NCBI GenBank assembly: GCA_002423185.1 | Contig: DIUX01000002.1 | Coordinates: 372,001 to 436,000 of the forward strand | Source of the DNA: Micavibrio sp. UBA6147 | Lineage (GTDB): Bacteria > Pseudomonadota > Alphaproteobacteria > Micavibrionales > UBA1664 | Direction: 5' to 3' | Length of the DNA stretch: 64,000 nt | Shown: one piece after another, positions 55,329 to 63,905 of the stretch | How positions within the stretch are numbered: the first letter of the stretch is position 1 | Layout: the number at the start of each line of letters is the position of its first letter | The notes under the pieces: generated by a model | The model's database searches: none | The model's input: the letters and a program-made list of their open reading frames with translations, nothing else | What the model was told of the DNA's origin: nothing | Position numbers and translations under genes: made by a program

Positions 55329-55407
55329 GTATAATGCTTAAGTTTGCGCAAGTTCACGGATTGGCGCGACAATAGGATAATGGCTTTGAATATAGGCTGA
55401 ATAGGCG

Positions 55408-56103
55408 ATGCCCACGGAGCACACATCACGATATACACCGCGCTCAAGCCACCTTGGAGCCCTAACCGCCATTGGTTTGGTGCTCGGCGGATGCGCCCAT
55501 AGCCCCACAGGAACAGCTATTCCCCAAACACCCGCGGCACCAGCCCCGATTATCACCGAAACCGATACCGACCCGATTACCGCGAAACGTGTTTTTCATT
55601 CATATCCCGCCACCACCGAAATATGCGACGACCATATTGATTACGGGATTTGCGCCTTAACGCGGGCGGTTGAGGGGGCAGCCCTGCAAACAGTTTATTT
55701 CAACACCCTTGCCTTACGCCGCCTGAGCGACCCGCAAACGGGCGAATATTCACCGTTTCTTGCGCCGCATAAAAATATCGCTGAACTATTGCGCGCCCAA
55801 GTATTAAACGCCCCAACATCGAACAACGGCAAACCACAGCCCTATACCGATTTCGGCGCTGCCCGCTCCGCCTTGTCAAAAGACATCGCCGCCCAAATGG
55901 GCTTGCCCGCCGCGCTAACGGAAATAATGAGCATTAATTTCAGCAAAACCACCGTCCCAGACGCGCAAGGATGCTTCGGCGTCAGCGCAAAAGGGTTTAG
56001 TTTTTATACCGATAAAGAACATCAAGCCGATCTCGTGACATGCCCCGATAAAAGCGCCCCGAATGGCTGGCGCAGCACACGGCTATCCACCCGCAAACGG
56101 TAA
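55408..56103 (+). CDS. predicted lipoprotein of unknown function
   Basis: 231 residues. A short basic N terminus and hydrophobic stretch lead to the lipobox LVLGGCAH, so Cys29 should be lipidated and the protein held in the envelope. After a Pro/Ala/Thr linker the domain has a few Cys (EICDDH, YGICAL, QGCFG, LVTCPD) but no motif I can name. The gene lies on the plus strand, inserted between trpA and accD, which are minus strand and usually adjacent, so it looks like an insertion into a conserved operon. It ends only 15 bases from the trpA stop. Confidence 0.7.
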   Translation: MPTEHTSRYTPRSSHLGALTAIGLVLGGCAHSPTGTAIPQTPAAPAPIITETDTDPITAKRVFHSYPATTEICDDHIDYGICALTRAVEGAALQTVYFNTLALRRLSDPQTGEYSPFLAPHKNIAELLRAQVLNAPTSNNGKPQPYTDFGAARSALSKDIAAQMGLPAALTEIMSINFSKTTVPDAQGCFGVSAKGFSFYTDKEHQADLVTCPDKSAPNGWRSTRLSTRKR

Positions 56104-56118
56104 AGCCTCAAAGATATA

Positions 56119-56940
56119 TTATAGAGCGCCAGACAAAGACCGGACAAGCGTTGCAAGAGTGCTCATACCATCCCCTTTCGCGCCGCTACCGCCACCGAGC
56201 GGATTTTGTGCAGATAGCAGCGCATCAACAAGCGCAGAGCCCACCACGACCCCATCGCACAGCGCCCCGAACGCCGCTGCATCCGCCGCCGTTTTGACGC
56301 CAAATCCGGTCACGACCGGCATATCGGTTTGGGAGCGGATGAGGGCTATTTTTTCTTGCGTATCCGCGATGCTCGCCGCCGCCGCGCCCGTCACACCGGC
56401 AATCGCGACATAATAAACAAACCCCGAAGCCCGCCCCAAAATCACACGCAGCCGCGCCGCATCAGTGGTCGGGGTGACAAGGTGAATGACATGCACGCCC
56501 GCCGCCTGACAAAACCCGTGCAATGCGGCGTTTTCTTCGGGGGGGAGGTCAACAATAATCAAGCCGTCAACCCCCGCCGCCTTCGCATCGCGCACAAACC
56601 GTTCCATGCCGTAATAATGAATGGGGTTGGCATAGCCCATCAACACGATCGGGTGGTCAGGATAGGCCGCCGATAAATCCGCCGCCAGCGCCAAGGTTTT
56701 CTTCATCGTTTGCCCCGCCGCCAAGGCGCGGATATTGGCGGCCTGAATGGCCTTGCCATCCGCCATCGGATCGGAAAACGGCATTCCGATTTCGATGATG
56801 TCGGCGCCGTTGTCGAGCAAGGCCGCAAAGGCCGCACGGCTCGTGCCTTCATCGGGGTCACCGGCGGTCAAAAACGCGATCAATGCCTTGCGCCCTTGGG
56901 CTTTTAACGCAGCAAATTTTGTGTCAATGCGGTTTTTCAT
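56119..56940 (-). CDS. trpA: tryptophan synthase alpha chain TrpA
   Basis: 273 residues of a TIM barrel. DIIEIGMPFSDPMADGKAIQ carries the catalytic Asp region, with the first catalytic Glu in EIG; MGYANPIHYYGMERF and GLIIVDLPPEE follow, then GFGVKTAADAAA and the C-terminal phosphate site VVVGSALVD. It cleaves indole-3-glycerol phosphate and passes indole to TrpB. It is separated from trpB by 20 bases. Confidence 0.94.
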   Translation of the reverse strand: MKNRIDTKFAALKAQGRKALIAFLTAGDPDEGTSRAAFAALLDNGADIIEIGMPFSDPMADGKAIQAANIRALAAGQTMKKTLALAADLSAAYPDHPIVLMGYANPIHYYGMERFVRDAKAAGVDGLIIVDLPPEENAALHGFCQAAGVHVIHLVTPTTDAARLRVILGRASGFVYYVAIAGVTGAAAASIADTQEKIALIRSQTDMPVVTGFGVKTAADAAAFGALCDGVVVGSALVDALLSAQNPLGGGSGAKGDGMSTLATLVRSLSGAL

Positions 56941-56960
56941 TATCAGTCCCTATGCTTTAT

Positions 56961-58172
56961 CTACGATGTTGCCATGTCAAAGCCCAAGGCCTCGGCAACC
57001 GTGAAAATATCTTTGTCCCCGCGCCCGCACATATTCATCACCATCAAATGGTCGGACGGCAAAGACGCCGCAATCCGCGCCACATGGGCGAAAGCATGGG
57101 ACGGCTCCAGCGCCGGAATAATCCCCTCCAATCGGGTGCAGAGCTGGAACGCCGCCAGCGCTTCATCATCCGTCACCGCAACATATTCAGCGCGCCCACT
57201 ATCCTTGAGATAGGCGTGTTCAGGGCCGATCCCTGGGTAGTCAAGGCCAGCGGAAATCGAGTGTGCTTCCTCAATCTGGCCATCCTCGTTTTGCAGCAAA
57301 TATGTTTTATTGCCGTGTAGAATTCCCGGCTTGCCGCCGATCAAACTCGCCGCATGTTTGTCCGTGTCAACGCCGTGACCCGCGGCCTCCACCCCAATGA
57401 GGCGCACGGACAGATCGTCAATAAACGGCGCAAACAGCCCCATCGCGTTCGAACCGCCGCCGATCGCCGCGACAAGAGAGTCGGGCAAACGGCCTTCGCG
57501 CTCCATCATTTGTTCGCGCAATTCCTTGCCGATCACGGATTGAAAATCGCGCACCATTTTCGGATAGGGGTGCGGCCCCGCCACCGTGCCGATAATGTAA
57601 AACGTGTCGTCAACATGGCTCACCCAATCGCGCAGGGCTTCGTTCATCGCGTCTTTGAGCGTTCCCGCCCCCGCCGTTACGGCGCGAACCTCCGCGCCCA
57701 AAAGCCGCATCCGAAACACGTTCGGCTTTTGCCGCTCAATATCCTTTGCACCCATGAAAATGGTGCAAGGAAGGCCAAACCGCGCACAGACCGTGGCGGT
57801 CGCCACGCCATGTTGCCCCGCACCCGTTTCCGCGATGATCCGCGTTTTGCCCATCCGCAGCGCGAGCAGCATTTGCCCAAGGCAATTATTGATTTTATGG
57901 GCGCCGGTGTGGTTCAGCTCATCCCGCTTGAAATAGATTTTCGCGCCCCCAAAATGCTTGGTCGACGGCTCGGCAAAATAAAGCGGGCTGGGGCGGCCGA
58001 TATAATCCCGCGCCAATTCATCAAATTGCGCCCAAAACGCAGCATCCTTGCACGCTGCGTCATAAGCCTTCTCAACCTCCAAGATAAGCGGCATCAGAGT
58101 TTCGGCCACATAACGTCCGCCGTAATCGCCGAAATGCCCTTGTGAGTCCGGTTGCGTGCGAAGATGGGTCAT
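56961..58172 (-). CDS. trpB: tryptophan synthase beta chain TrpB
   Basis: 403 residues. The PLP lysine is in KRDELNHTGAHKINN; AETGAGQHGVATA is the Glu-containing catalytic loop, and GGGSNAMG binds the cofactor phosphate. It joins indole and serine to give tryptophan and so draws on the serine made by serABC earlier in the window. Downstream of trpF by 33 bases and ahead of trpA, the usual order. Confidence 0.95.
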   Translation of the reverse strand: MTHLRTQPDSQGHFGDYGGRYVAETLMPLILEVEKAYDAACKDAAFWAQFDELARDYIGRPSPLYFAEPSTKHFGGAKIYFKRDELNHTGAHKINNCLGQMLLALRMGKTRIIAETGAGQHGVATATVCARFGLPCTIFMGAKDIERQKPNVFRMRLLGAEVRAVTAGAGTLKDAMNEALRDWVSHVDDTFYIIGTVAGPHPYPKMVRDFQSVIGKELREQMMEREGRLPDSLVAAIGGGSNAMGLFAPFIDDLSVRLIGVEAAGHGVDTDKHAASLIGGKPGILHGNKTYLLQNEDGQIEEAHSISAGLDYPGIGPEHAYLKDSGRAEYVAVTDDEALAAFQLCTRLEGIIPALEPSHAFAHVARIAASLPSDHLMVMNMCGRGDKDIFTVAEALGFDMATS

Positions 58173-58205
58173 GAATGCGTCTTTCCTTATATTCTGTGAT
58201 GTGTT

Positions 58206-58958
58206 TTACACCGCACGGGCGCGGTCGAGAAATGCTTTTATTTTTGCGGGATCTTTCACCCCGCGGCTTTGTTCCACCCCTGAGGACACATCCACCGCGA
58301 CAGGGCGGCAAGATGCGTTACAATGCGCCACCGCCTGCGCCACATTATCAACATCCAAGCCCCCCGCGAGCATCCAAGGCCGCGCACAGGCGAAATCGCG
58401 CAAGACCGTCCAATCAAACGCGACGCCCGCGCCGCCGAAACTATGCCCTTCTGCAAGTACGTCTGCAAGAACATCCGCACCATGAACGCCAAGATCCGCC
58501 CGAAGGTCACGCTCTTGCTCCGCCGTTTCTTGAGGGTTCAAGGGTTTTGCACGAGGTGCGGCGGGCTTGGCATCGAGCAATATCATGTCGCACACGCCTT
58601 CATAATCGCGCGCCTTGCGTAAATCCGCGCCACTGCCTATTCCCACCGCTTTGATGACCGGTAGGCGCGTCAGGGTTTTCACCGCCGCAACATCGGCGGG
58701 AGTTTCATCCCCGTGCAATTGGATCATATCCAGCATTGCGTAGGGCAAAACGGCGCGCAGCATCGCCGCATCGGGATTGACAAACAAGCCCACACTGCGC
58801 GTTCCCGTGCGCATCATCATGGATAATTCGCGGGCGATATCGGGCGTAATCCGGCGCGGCGACGCATCGGCAAACACAAAACCGACATACCGCGCCCCGC
58901 CATTTAGGGCGGCGGTTAAGGCCGTTTTATCACGTATGCCGCAAATTTTTACATCCAT
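58206..58958 (-). CDS. trpF: phosphoribosylanthranilate isomerase TrpF
   Basis: 250 residues starting MDVKICGIRDKTAL, the TrpF N-terminal motif with the catalytic Cys. QLHGDETPADV carries the second strand motif, and the catalytic Asp lies in CDMILLDAKP. WMLAGGLDVDNVAQA and the closing AVDVSSGVEQSRGVKD give the phosphate site. The insert KPAAPRAKPLNPQETAEQERD (cut) makes it a little longer than usual. Follows pyrF by 26 bases. Confidence 0.93.
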   Translation of the reverse strand: MDVKICGIRDKTALTAALNGGARYVGFVFADASPRRITPDIARELSMMMRTGTRSVGLFVNPDAAMLRAVLPYAMLDMIQLHGDETPADVAAVKTLTRLPVIKAVGIGSGADLRKARDYEGVCDMILLDAKPAAPRAKPLNPQETAEQERDLRADLGVHGADVLADVLAEGHSFGGAGVAFDWTVLRDFACARPWMLAGGLDVDNVAQAVAHCNASCRPVAVDVSSGVEQSRGVKDPAKIKAFLDRARAV

Positions 58959-58984
58959 AATGGCGCTGACTCTTTCGGGCGGTT

Positions 58985-59722
58985 TTATGCTGCTTTTTCT
59001 GTGGCGATATCATGCATGATGGCGTCAATCACGGCGGCGGGGTCTTCCGCCCCCGTAATCGGACGACCAATGACAAGGTGGCTCGCCCCGCACGCAATCG
59101 CCCGCCCCGGAGTCATGACACGTTTTTGGTCGTCAAGGCTGCTCCCCGCCGGCCGAATTCCGGGCACCATCAAGATGAAATCAGGGCCAAGGGCGCGGCG
59201 CAGCGCCTCAACCTCCAGCGGTGAACACACCACCCCGTCAAGACCGCTGGCCTTAGCAAGTTTGGCAAGGCGCAAAACTTGATCCGCTGCGCTCTCACCC
59301 GCCTTGCCTTGCCCGACCTGCGCCAAGGCATCGTCATCAAGGCTGGTTAACACGGTGATGCCGAGCAAGCGCGGGCGCGGAAGGCCGAGTTTTTCGGCTT
59401 CGCTGTGGGCGGCTTTTGAGGCTTCTTGCATCATTTCCGCACCGCCCGAGGCATGAATGGTCAAAAACGCCGGACATAACGGCACAACCGCGCGCACCGC
59501 GCCCGCAACCTGCATCGGAATGTCGTGGATTTTCAAATCAAGAAACAGGGATACGCCCGCATTTTGCGCCATAATCGCCTCGATCCCTTGCGGTCCGTTG
59601 CGGTTGAAAAATGTCAGGCCGAGCTTCACCGCCCCTGTATGCGGGGCGACCTTGGACACAATGGCGGCGGCCTCTTTTTGATCGGTCGTATCAACAGCGC
59701 AAAAAACAAGCGGGTGGGTCAT
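58985..59722 (-). CDS. pyrF: orotidine 5'-phosphate decarboxylase PyrF
   Basis: 245 residues. The catalytic Lys-Asp cluster is in LFLDLKIHDIPMQV, the substrate-phosphate region in MVPGIRPAGSSLDDQKRV, and the end has LVIGRPITGAEDPAA. It converts OMP to UMP, the last step of pyrimidine synthesis; pyrC lies further along in the window. First of the pyrF-trpF-trpB-trpA series, a common alphaproteobacterial order. Confidence 0.95.
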   Translation of the reverse strand: MTHPLVFCAVDTTDQKEAAAIVSKVAPHTGAVKLGLTFFNRNGPQGIEAIMAQNAGVSLFLDLKIHDIPMQVAGAVRAVVPLCPAFLTIHASGGAEMMQEASKAAHSEAEKLGLPRPRLLGITVLTSLDDDALAQVGQGKAGESAADQVLRLAKLAKASGLDGVVCSPLEVEALRRALGPDFILMVPGIRPAGSSLDDQKRVMTPGRAIACGASHLVIGRPITGAEDPAAVIDAIMHDIATEKAA

Positions 59723-59853
59723 TGGGGAACTCCTGTTTCGATAAAATAGGGTGCGATGGGGCTATGGTCAAACAAGTAAAGCATAAAATACAGTCCGGTA
59801 TGCTTGTCCGGCTGTATTTGAATCCTTTACGGAGCATCAATAGACCGGATGGG

Positions 59854-60192
59854 TTATTCCGCAGCGTCCTGACGAACGATGATGGCGGATTCAGACGACC
59901 TGTTTCGCCAATGGTCGATTTCTTTGTCCTGAACACGGGATTTTTTCTTGAGGGCACGGTGTTCGGCGCGTTTTTCGTGACCATTCAGCCACACCATCAA
60001 ACCGCCAATCACAAACCCGAACCCAAACATCGCCAACACGACCACCGCCACAGGAAGGGTCACGGCCTCGTGAACGGGGCTGTACATCACTGTCATAGTC
60101 TGGGTATGGGCCAAGGCAAACGCCACACAAACAAGGGCGGTCAAGGCGGCAAGGATTGTACGAAGAATGATCATCATGGTCTTGCGGGGCAT
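59854..60192 (-). CDS. LapA-like small inner-membrane protein
   Basis: About 112 residues from ATG 60192 (MPRKTMMIILRT); the longer frame to 60285 adds an unlikely N terminus, and internal ATGs at 60174-60177 are also possible. Two transmembrane segments (ILAALTALVCVAFALA and AVVVLAMFGFGFVIGGLMVW) are followed by a basic helix (HEKRAEHRALKKKSR). That layout matches the LapA (lipopolysaccharide assembly A, DUF1049) family. Its place between ihfB and pyrF is the one LapA genes often have. Confidence 0.75.
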   Translation of the reverse strand: MPRKTMMIILRTILAALTALVCVAFALAHTQTMTVMYSPVHEAVTLPVAVVVLAMFGFGFVIGGLMVWLNGHEKRAEHRALKKKSRVQDKEIDHWRNRSSESAIIVRQDAAE

Positions 60193-60335
60193 ATCTGGGC
60201 GTCCTGATCCACAAAGCGGTATTAAAGACGCGGTTATCTTGGTTTGTTTGTACCGGCGCGGACACGCCGCACACGATATTGTCATTTTAAAACAAGTCGG
60301 ATCGACAGGGTGCCGCGCCGCCTTGTTTCAATCTC

Positions 60336-60638
60336 TTAATCGTCGTCGCCGCCGGTTTCATCACCATTGATGCGGTCACGCAGTAATTTTCCGGTTTTGA
60401 AGAACGGCATCCGTTTGGACGGCACGTCCACCGCTTCGCCAGTGCGCGGGTTGCGCCCAAGGCGTCCGTCACGTTCCTTGACCGAAAACGCCCCGAAACC
60501 ACGCAATTCAACACGATCACCACGCACAAGCGCATCTGTAATCTCGTCAAAAATCGCATCGACAATACGTTCGATGTCGCTGAGGTACAAGTTGGGATTC
60601 GCGTCGGCAAGGCGTCTGATCAATTCTGACTTAGTCAT
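60336..60638 (-). CDS. ihfB: integration host factor subunit beta
   Basis: 100 residues of the HU/IHF fold: MTKSELIRRLADANPNL, RVELRGFGAFSVKER, and the DNA-inserting arm GRNPRTGEAVDVPSKRMPFFKTGKL (quoted in part: GRNPRTGEAV and MPFFKTGK). The proline in that arm kinks the minor groove. An acidic tail (DETGGDDD) ends it. It bends DNA with IhfA in transcription and replication. Confidence 0.94.
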   Translation of the reverse strand: MTKSELIRRLADANPNLYLSDIERIVDAIFDEITDALVRGDRVELRGFGAFSVKERDGRLGRNPRTGEAVDVPSKRMPFFKTGKLLRDRINGDETGGDDD

Positions 60639-60917
60639 TGCTTTTTCGTTCCTTGAAATCTGTCTATATCATCACAAGTATTAATTATTAAGGACATTGC
60701 AACATTCCGCCCCCGCTCGTCAAGATTATTAAGGCGCAGGAATATGTTAGCCGGACAAAAGCGGTAGACAGACACCGTAATGTGAGGGATAATAACCGCG
60801 TGTGTTATTCTTTTGTTCATATATTAAGGACTATAACGTAAAGCACGATCCTTCGTTGGCCACTCATTGGCACGACCGACACGCACTCATAACGCAAATA
60901 TACAGAAATATACTGAT
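60639..60917. promoter_or_regulatory. divergent promoter region between ihfB and the kinase-like gene
   Basis: About 280 bases, AT-rich near ihfB and near 60815-60840 (TTCATATATTAAGG). No clean promoter pair or operator was picked out. Confidence 0.35.
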
Positions 60918-61805
60918 ATGGCTGACCCCAAAGCACAAACCCCTCTTATCCTGACCATCAGCGGCGATGTCGGCGGCGGCAAGAGTGTTCTCGCCGACCG
61001 TCTTGTACGGCGCTATGAGGCCGACCGTTACTCCACCGGCACGGTTCAGCGCAACATCGCAAAACGCATGGGCGTCACGACGCTTGAGCTTAACCAGCTC
61101 GCCGAAACCGACAAATCCATTGATGACCAGATTGACGGCGTGTTCAAGGCACTCGCCAAATCCCGTAAGAACCTTGTCGTAGACTCACGCATGGCGTGGC
61201 ACTTCCTGCCGATGTCGTTCAAGATTAAATTGGAAGTCGCGCCCGAAATCGCGGCGCTGCGCATCGGCAAAGACAACACCCGTGTCGGCGAGGGCGACAC
61301 ATCCGCCGACGTGATTTTAAAATCCATTCTCGACCGCCGCATCAGTGAAACCGAGCGATTCAAACGCTATTATGATGCCGACATCACCGACAAAGACAAT
61401 TACGATATTGTCGTCAACAGCTTTGGCGTTACCCCCGACGCGGTTGAAAACATTGTTGTCGAATGTATCGAAGCATGGCGCGCGCAAAAACCGTTTGAGC
61501 GCCACTGGGTCGCGCCGAAATCCTTGCTCCCCACGGCGGATTTGGCGAAATTTGATGAATCCGCCTTGAACAAAGGCCTGCCTTCGCTTGGGCATTGGGG
61601 CGATTCCATGCCGCAAATCATCGATCACAAAGGCTTGTACTACATCCAAGGCGGGCATGAGGAAGTCTATAACGCCATCCGCTCCGGCATGCCTTTGATT
61701 CCGGTGCGTGACGCAACCGCCCCCAAAACCCCGAAAACAGACCCCGCCCATATCAAATCATGGCAAGACACGCTCAAATTCGAATTTGAACGCCTGCCAA
61801 CTTAA
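60918..61805 (+). CDS. cytidylate-kinase-like P-loop protein with ParB-like C-terminal segment
   Basis: 295 residues from ATG 60918 (MADPKAQ). The N-terminal 190 residues are a P-loop kinase of the cytidylate-kinase-like type: ISGDVGGGKSVLAD (P-loop 16-23), then RYSTGTVQR, VVDSRMAWHFLP and a lid with RRISETERFKRYY. The last 100 residues contain IIDHKGLYYIQGGHEEVYNA (234-253) followed by MPLIPVRD, which has the pattern of ParB/sulfiredoxin-like domains (a G-H motif after a strand, then a G-x-P-V strand). Such a fusion is unusual. Substrate unknown. A terminator follows directly. Confidence 0.7.
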   Translation: MADPKAQTPLILTISGDVGGGKSVLADRLVRRYEADRYSTGTVQRNIAKRMGVTTLELNQLAETDKSIDDQIDGVFKALAKSRKNLVVDSRMAWHFLPMSFKIKLEVAPEIAALRIGKDNTRVGEGDTSADVILKSILDRRISETERFKRYYDADITDKDNYDIVVNSFGVTPDAVENIVVECIEAWRAQKPFERHWVAPKSLLPTADLAKFDESALNKGLPSLGHWGDSMPQIIDHKGLYYIQGGHEEVYNAIRSGMPLIPVRDATAPKTPKTDPAHIKSWQDTLKFEFERLPT

Positions 61806-61806
61806 A

Positions 61807-61832
61807 CATCGCGCCTTTGCGCGATGCTTTTC
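61807..61832 (+). terminator. terminator after the kinase-like gene
   Basis: CATCGCGC (61807-61814) pairs perfectly with GCGCGATG (61819-61826) across CTTT, followed by CTTTTCGG. Confidence 0.75.
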
Positions 61833-61859
61833 GGTCTTTACCTCTTGATTTTTCAGGGC

Positions 61860-62321
61860 TTACTTAACGCGACGCGAACTTGCGGCGTTTTGCCGTGATG
61901 CGGCCTGTGCGCCGCCATTTTGGGCGGTGTCTTGAATCGTGTCTTGAACCGTATCTTGCGCCGCATCTTTGGCGGCAATATCGGCCGTTGGGGTTTGATG
62001 GTACATCGCCAAAAAATTCTCCGGCCCCGTAAAGGCGGTTAAATCCACCAAGCCATTTTGGTCGGGACGCTTCATTTTTTCCCAAAATTCATCCAAGGGC
62101 AAGCGCACCGTTACATAATGGTCGAGGCTGCTCTTCAAATAGGTTGTGTTATCCTCGTCATTCTTGCCGGACGCGTAATGCTTGATTTCCCCCACCGGAA
62201 GAATCACGAAACGCGTGTCTTTTTGCTCCCCGCCGAATGAATAGACGATTTTGACGGCAAGTGCCGCCGAGGCGGCGCGGTTTTGGAATTTCGGTTTCAA
62301 TGGCTGGGCAAACGTTTTCAT
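61860..62321 (-). CDS. hypothetical protein with a Gln/Asp/Thr repeat tail
   Basis: 153 residues, not recognised. The first 100 or so residues form a compact-looking basic to neutral domain (VKIVYSFGGEQKDTRFVILP, VTVRLPLDEFWEKM). The tail holds four tandem copies of a QDT-like unit (AQDTVQDTIQDTAQ), encoded by 12-base near-repeats at about 61921-61970, then an Ala/Ser/Arg-rich end. No signal peptide. Stands alone, minus strand, between a terminator and pyrC. Confidence 0.6.
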   Translation of the reverse strand: MKTFAQPLKPKFQNRAASAALAVKIVYSFGGEQKDTRFVILPVGEIKHYASGKNDEDNTTYLKSSLDHYVTVRLPLDEFWEKMKRPDQNGLVDLTAFTGPENFLAMYHQTPTADIAAKDAAQDTVQDTIQDTAQNGGAQAASRQNAASSRRVK

Positions 62322-62483
62322 AAATCTGTTTTAGCGCCCAAGAAAAAGAAAAGTCAATTTTTATTGCGACTTCCTCCCTTGTCTTGGCATCTTTGGTGTC
62401 GGACGTGTTTGCTGGCAACCTTGCTCTCCTCCCCCCCTATGAACCCCGCATATTGCCTCCCCGCTCTTTTTAGAGCCGGAAGC

Positions 62484-63860
62484 CTAGGACAGCGCCTCAC
62501 GAAAACGGACAGGCGCGCCGATTTTTTCGAGGAGTTCGCCGTCACGCATGACCGTCACGCCGCGGATCACCGTCATCACCGGCCATCCCTTGACCCGCAG
62601 CCCGTCATAAGGCGTCCATCCGGCGCGGGATTTTTGTTGGGCATTGGTGATGGTATCAACGCGTTCCATATCCACAATCGTGAAATCGGCGTCATAACCG
62701 GGGGCGATGCGGCCTTTGCCCGCGATCTGGTGAATCCGCGCCGGCCCATAGGCCGTCATGTCGACAAAGCGTTCAAGGCTGAGCCGCCCTTCATTGACAT
62801 GGTTAAGCATAACAGGAACAAGCGTTTGCACCCCCGGGGTGCCGCTCGGGCTCTTGGGATAGGGCTGCGCCTTTTCATCCGCCGTATGCGGCGCGTGGTC
62901 GGAGCCGAGAATATCAATCAACCCGCTTTGCACCGCCTTCCACAAGGCCTGACGGTGGCGCTCATCGCGGATCGGGGGATTTTGCTGCGCCAACGTGCCA
63001 AAACGTTCGTAACATTCAGGGGCGGCAAGGGTTAAGTGATTGGGCAAAACTTCGCAGGAGATGAGGTCTTTGTGTTCCTGAAGCAACGGCAATTCCTCCG
63101 CCGTTGAAATATGCAACACATGAACGCGGCGGCGTGTTTCGCGGGCGATGGCGATGAGGCGCTTGGTGCTGTTCACCGCCGCTTCGACCGACCGCCACAC
63201 GGGGTGCAGCCCGACATCGGCAAGCCCGTCGCCCAGCACGCGCCCCTTTGCCTCGCGCATCATGGCTTCGTCCTCCGAATGCACCGCCACGACGCGACGC
63301 CCGTGGGACAGCACCGCCCGCACCGCGTCATCGGTTTCGGTGAGCAAATCACCGGTGCTGGAACCCATGAAAATCTTCACCCCGCACACGCCCGCAAGGT
63401 TTTCCCATTTCGGCAAATGCCGCGCATTTTGTGCCGTGCCGCCGAAATAAAACGCGTAATCGCACCATGACCGCCCCGCCGCCCGCGCCATTTTATCGGT
63501 CAAGGCCTCCGGCGTCGTGGTCAGGGGCGTTGTGTTCGGCATTTCGAAAATCGCCGTCACGCCGCCCGCCGCCGCCGCCATGGTGCCGGTTTCAAGGTCT
63601 TCCTTATGCGTTGCCCCCGGTTCGCGGAAATGCACTTGTGTGTCAATGACCCCCGGCAATATGTGCAAGCCGTTGCAATTCAACCGTTCGCGGGCGCGTT
63701 CGTGAATGAGGCTCCCGATCTGCGCTATCCGCCCGTCCTTAATGCCAATGTCGCATTTCATCGTGCCGGACGGAAGCACCGCCGTGCCGTTTTCAAGAAT
63801 AGTGTCAAACTCGATGCCCGTGTCGGACGGGGTGATGACGGGTGCGGTCGGTGATGTCAT
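62484..63860 (-). CDS. pyrC: dihydroorotase, alphaproteobacterial type
   Basis: 458 residues from ATG 63860 (MTSPTAPV), an amidohydrolase. The metal-site motif reads GVIDTQVHFREPG, where the first His of the usual H-x-H is Gln75 and His77 is kept. The carboxylated-Lys region is VKIFMGSSTGD; HVLHISTAEE, VHSEDE and GSDHAPHTADEK supply the other ligands. Dihydroorotases of this branch are common in alphaproteobacteria. It closes carbamoyl aspartate to dihydroorotate and so pairs in function with pyrF. pyrB is not adjacent within the window. Confidence 0.85.
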   Translation of the reverse strand: MTSPTAPVITPSDTGIEFDTILENGTAVLPSGTMKCDIGIKDGRIAQIGSLIHERARERLNCNGLHILPGVIDTQVHFREPGATHKEDLETGTMAAAAGGVTAIFEMPNTTPLTTTPEALTDKMARAAGRSWCDYAFYFGGTAQNARHLPKWENLAGVCGVKIFMGSSTGDLLTETDDAVRAVLSHGRRVVAVHSEDEAMMREAKGRVLGDGLADVGLHPVWRSVEAAVNSTKRLIAIARETRRRVHVLHISTAEELPLLQEHKDLISCEVLPNHLTLAAPECYERFGTLAQQNPPIRDERHRQALWKAVQSGLIDILGSDHAPHTADEKAQPYPKSPSGTPGVQTLVPVMLNHVNEGRLSLERFVDMTAYGPARIHQIAGKGRIAPGYDADFTIVDMERVDTITNAQQKSRAGWTPYDGLRVKGWPVMTVIRGVTVMRDGELLEKIGAPVRFREALS

Positions 63861-63905
63861 GATAAAAGCCTTGCCTGTGCGGTTCATTTGGTTCAATTTA
63901 ACCCG

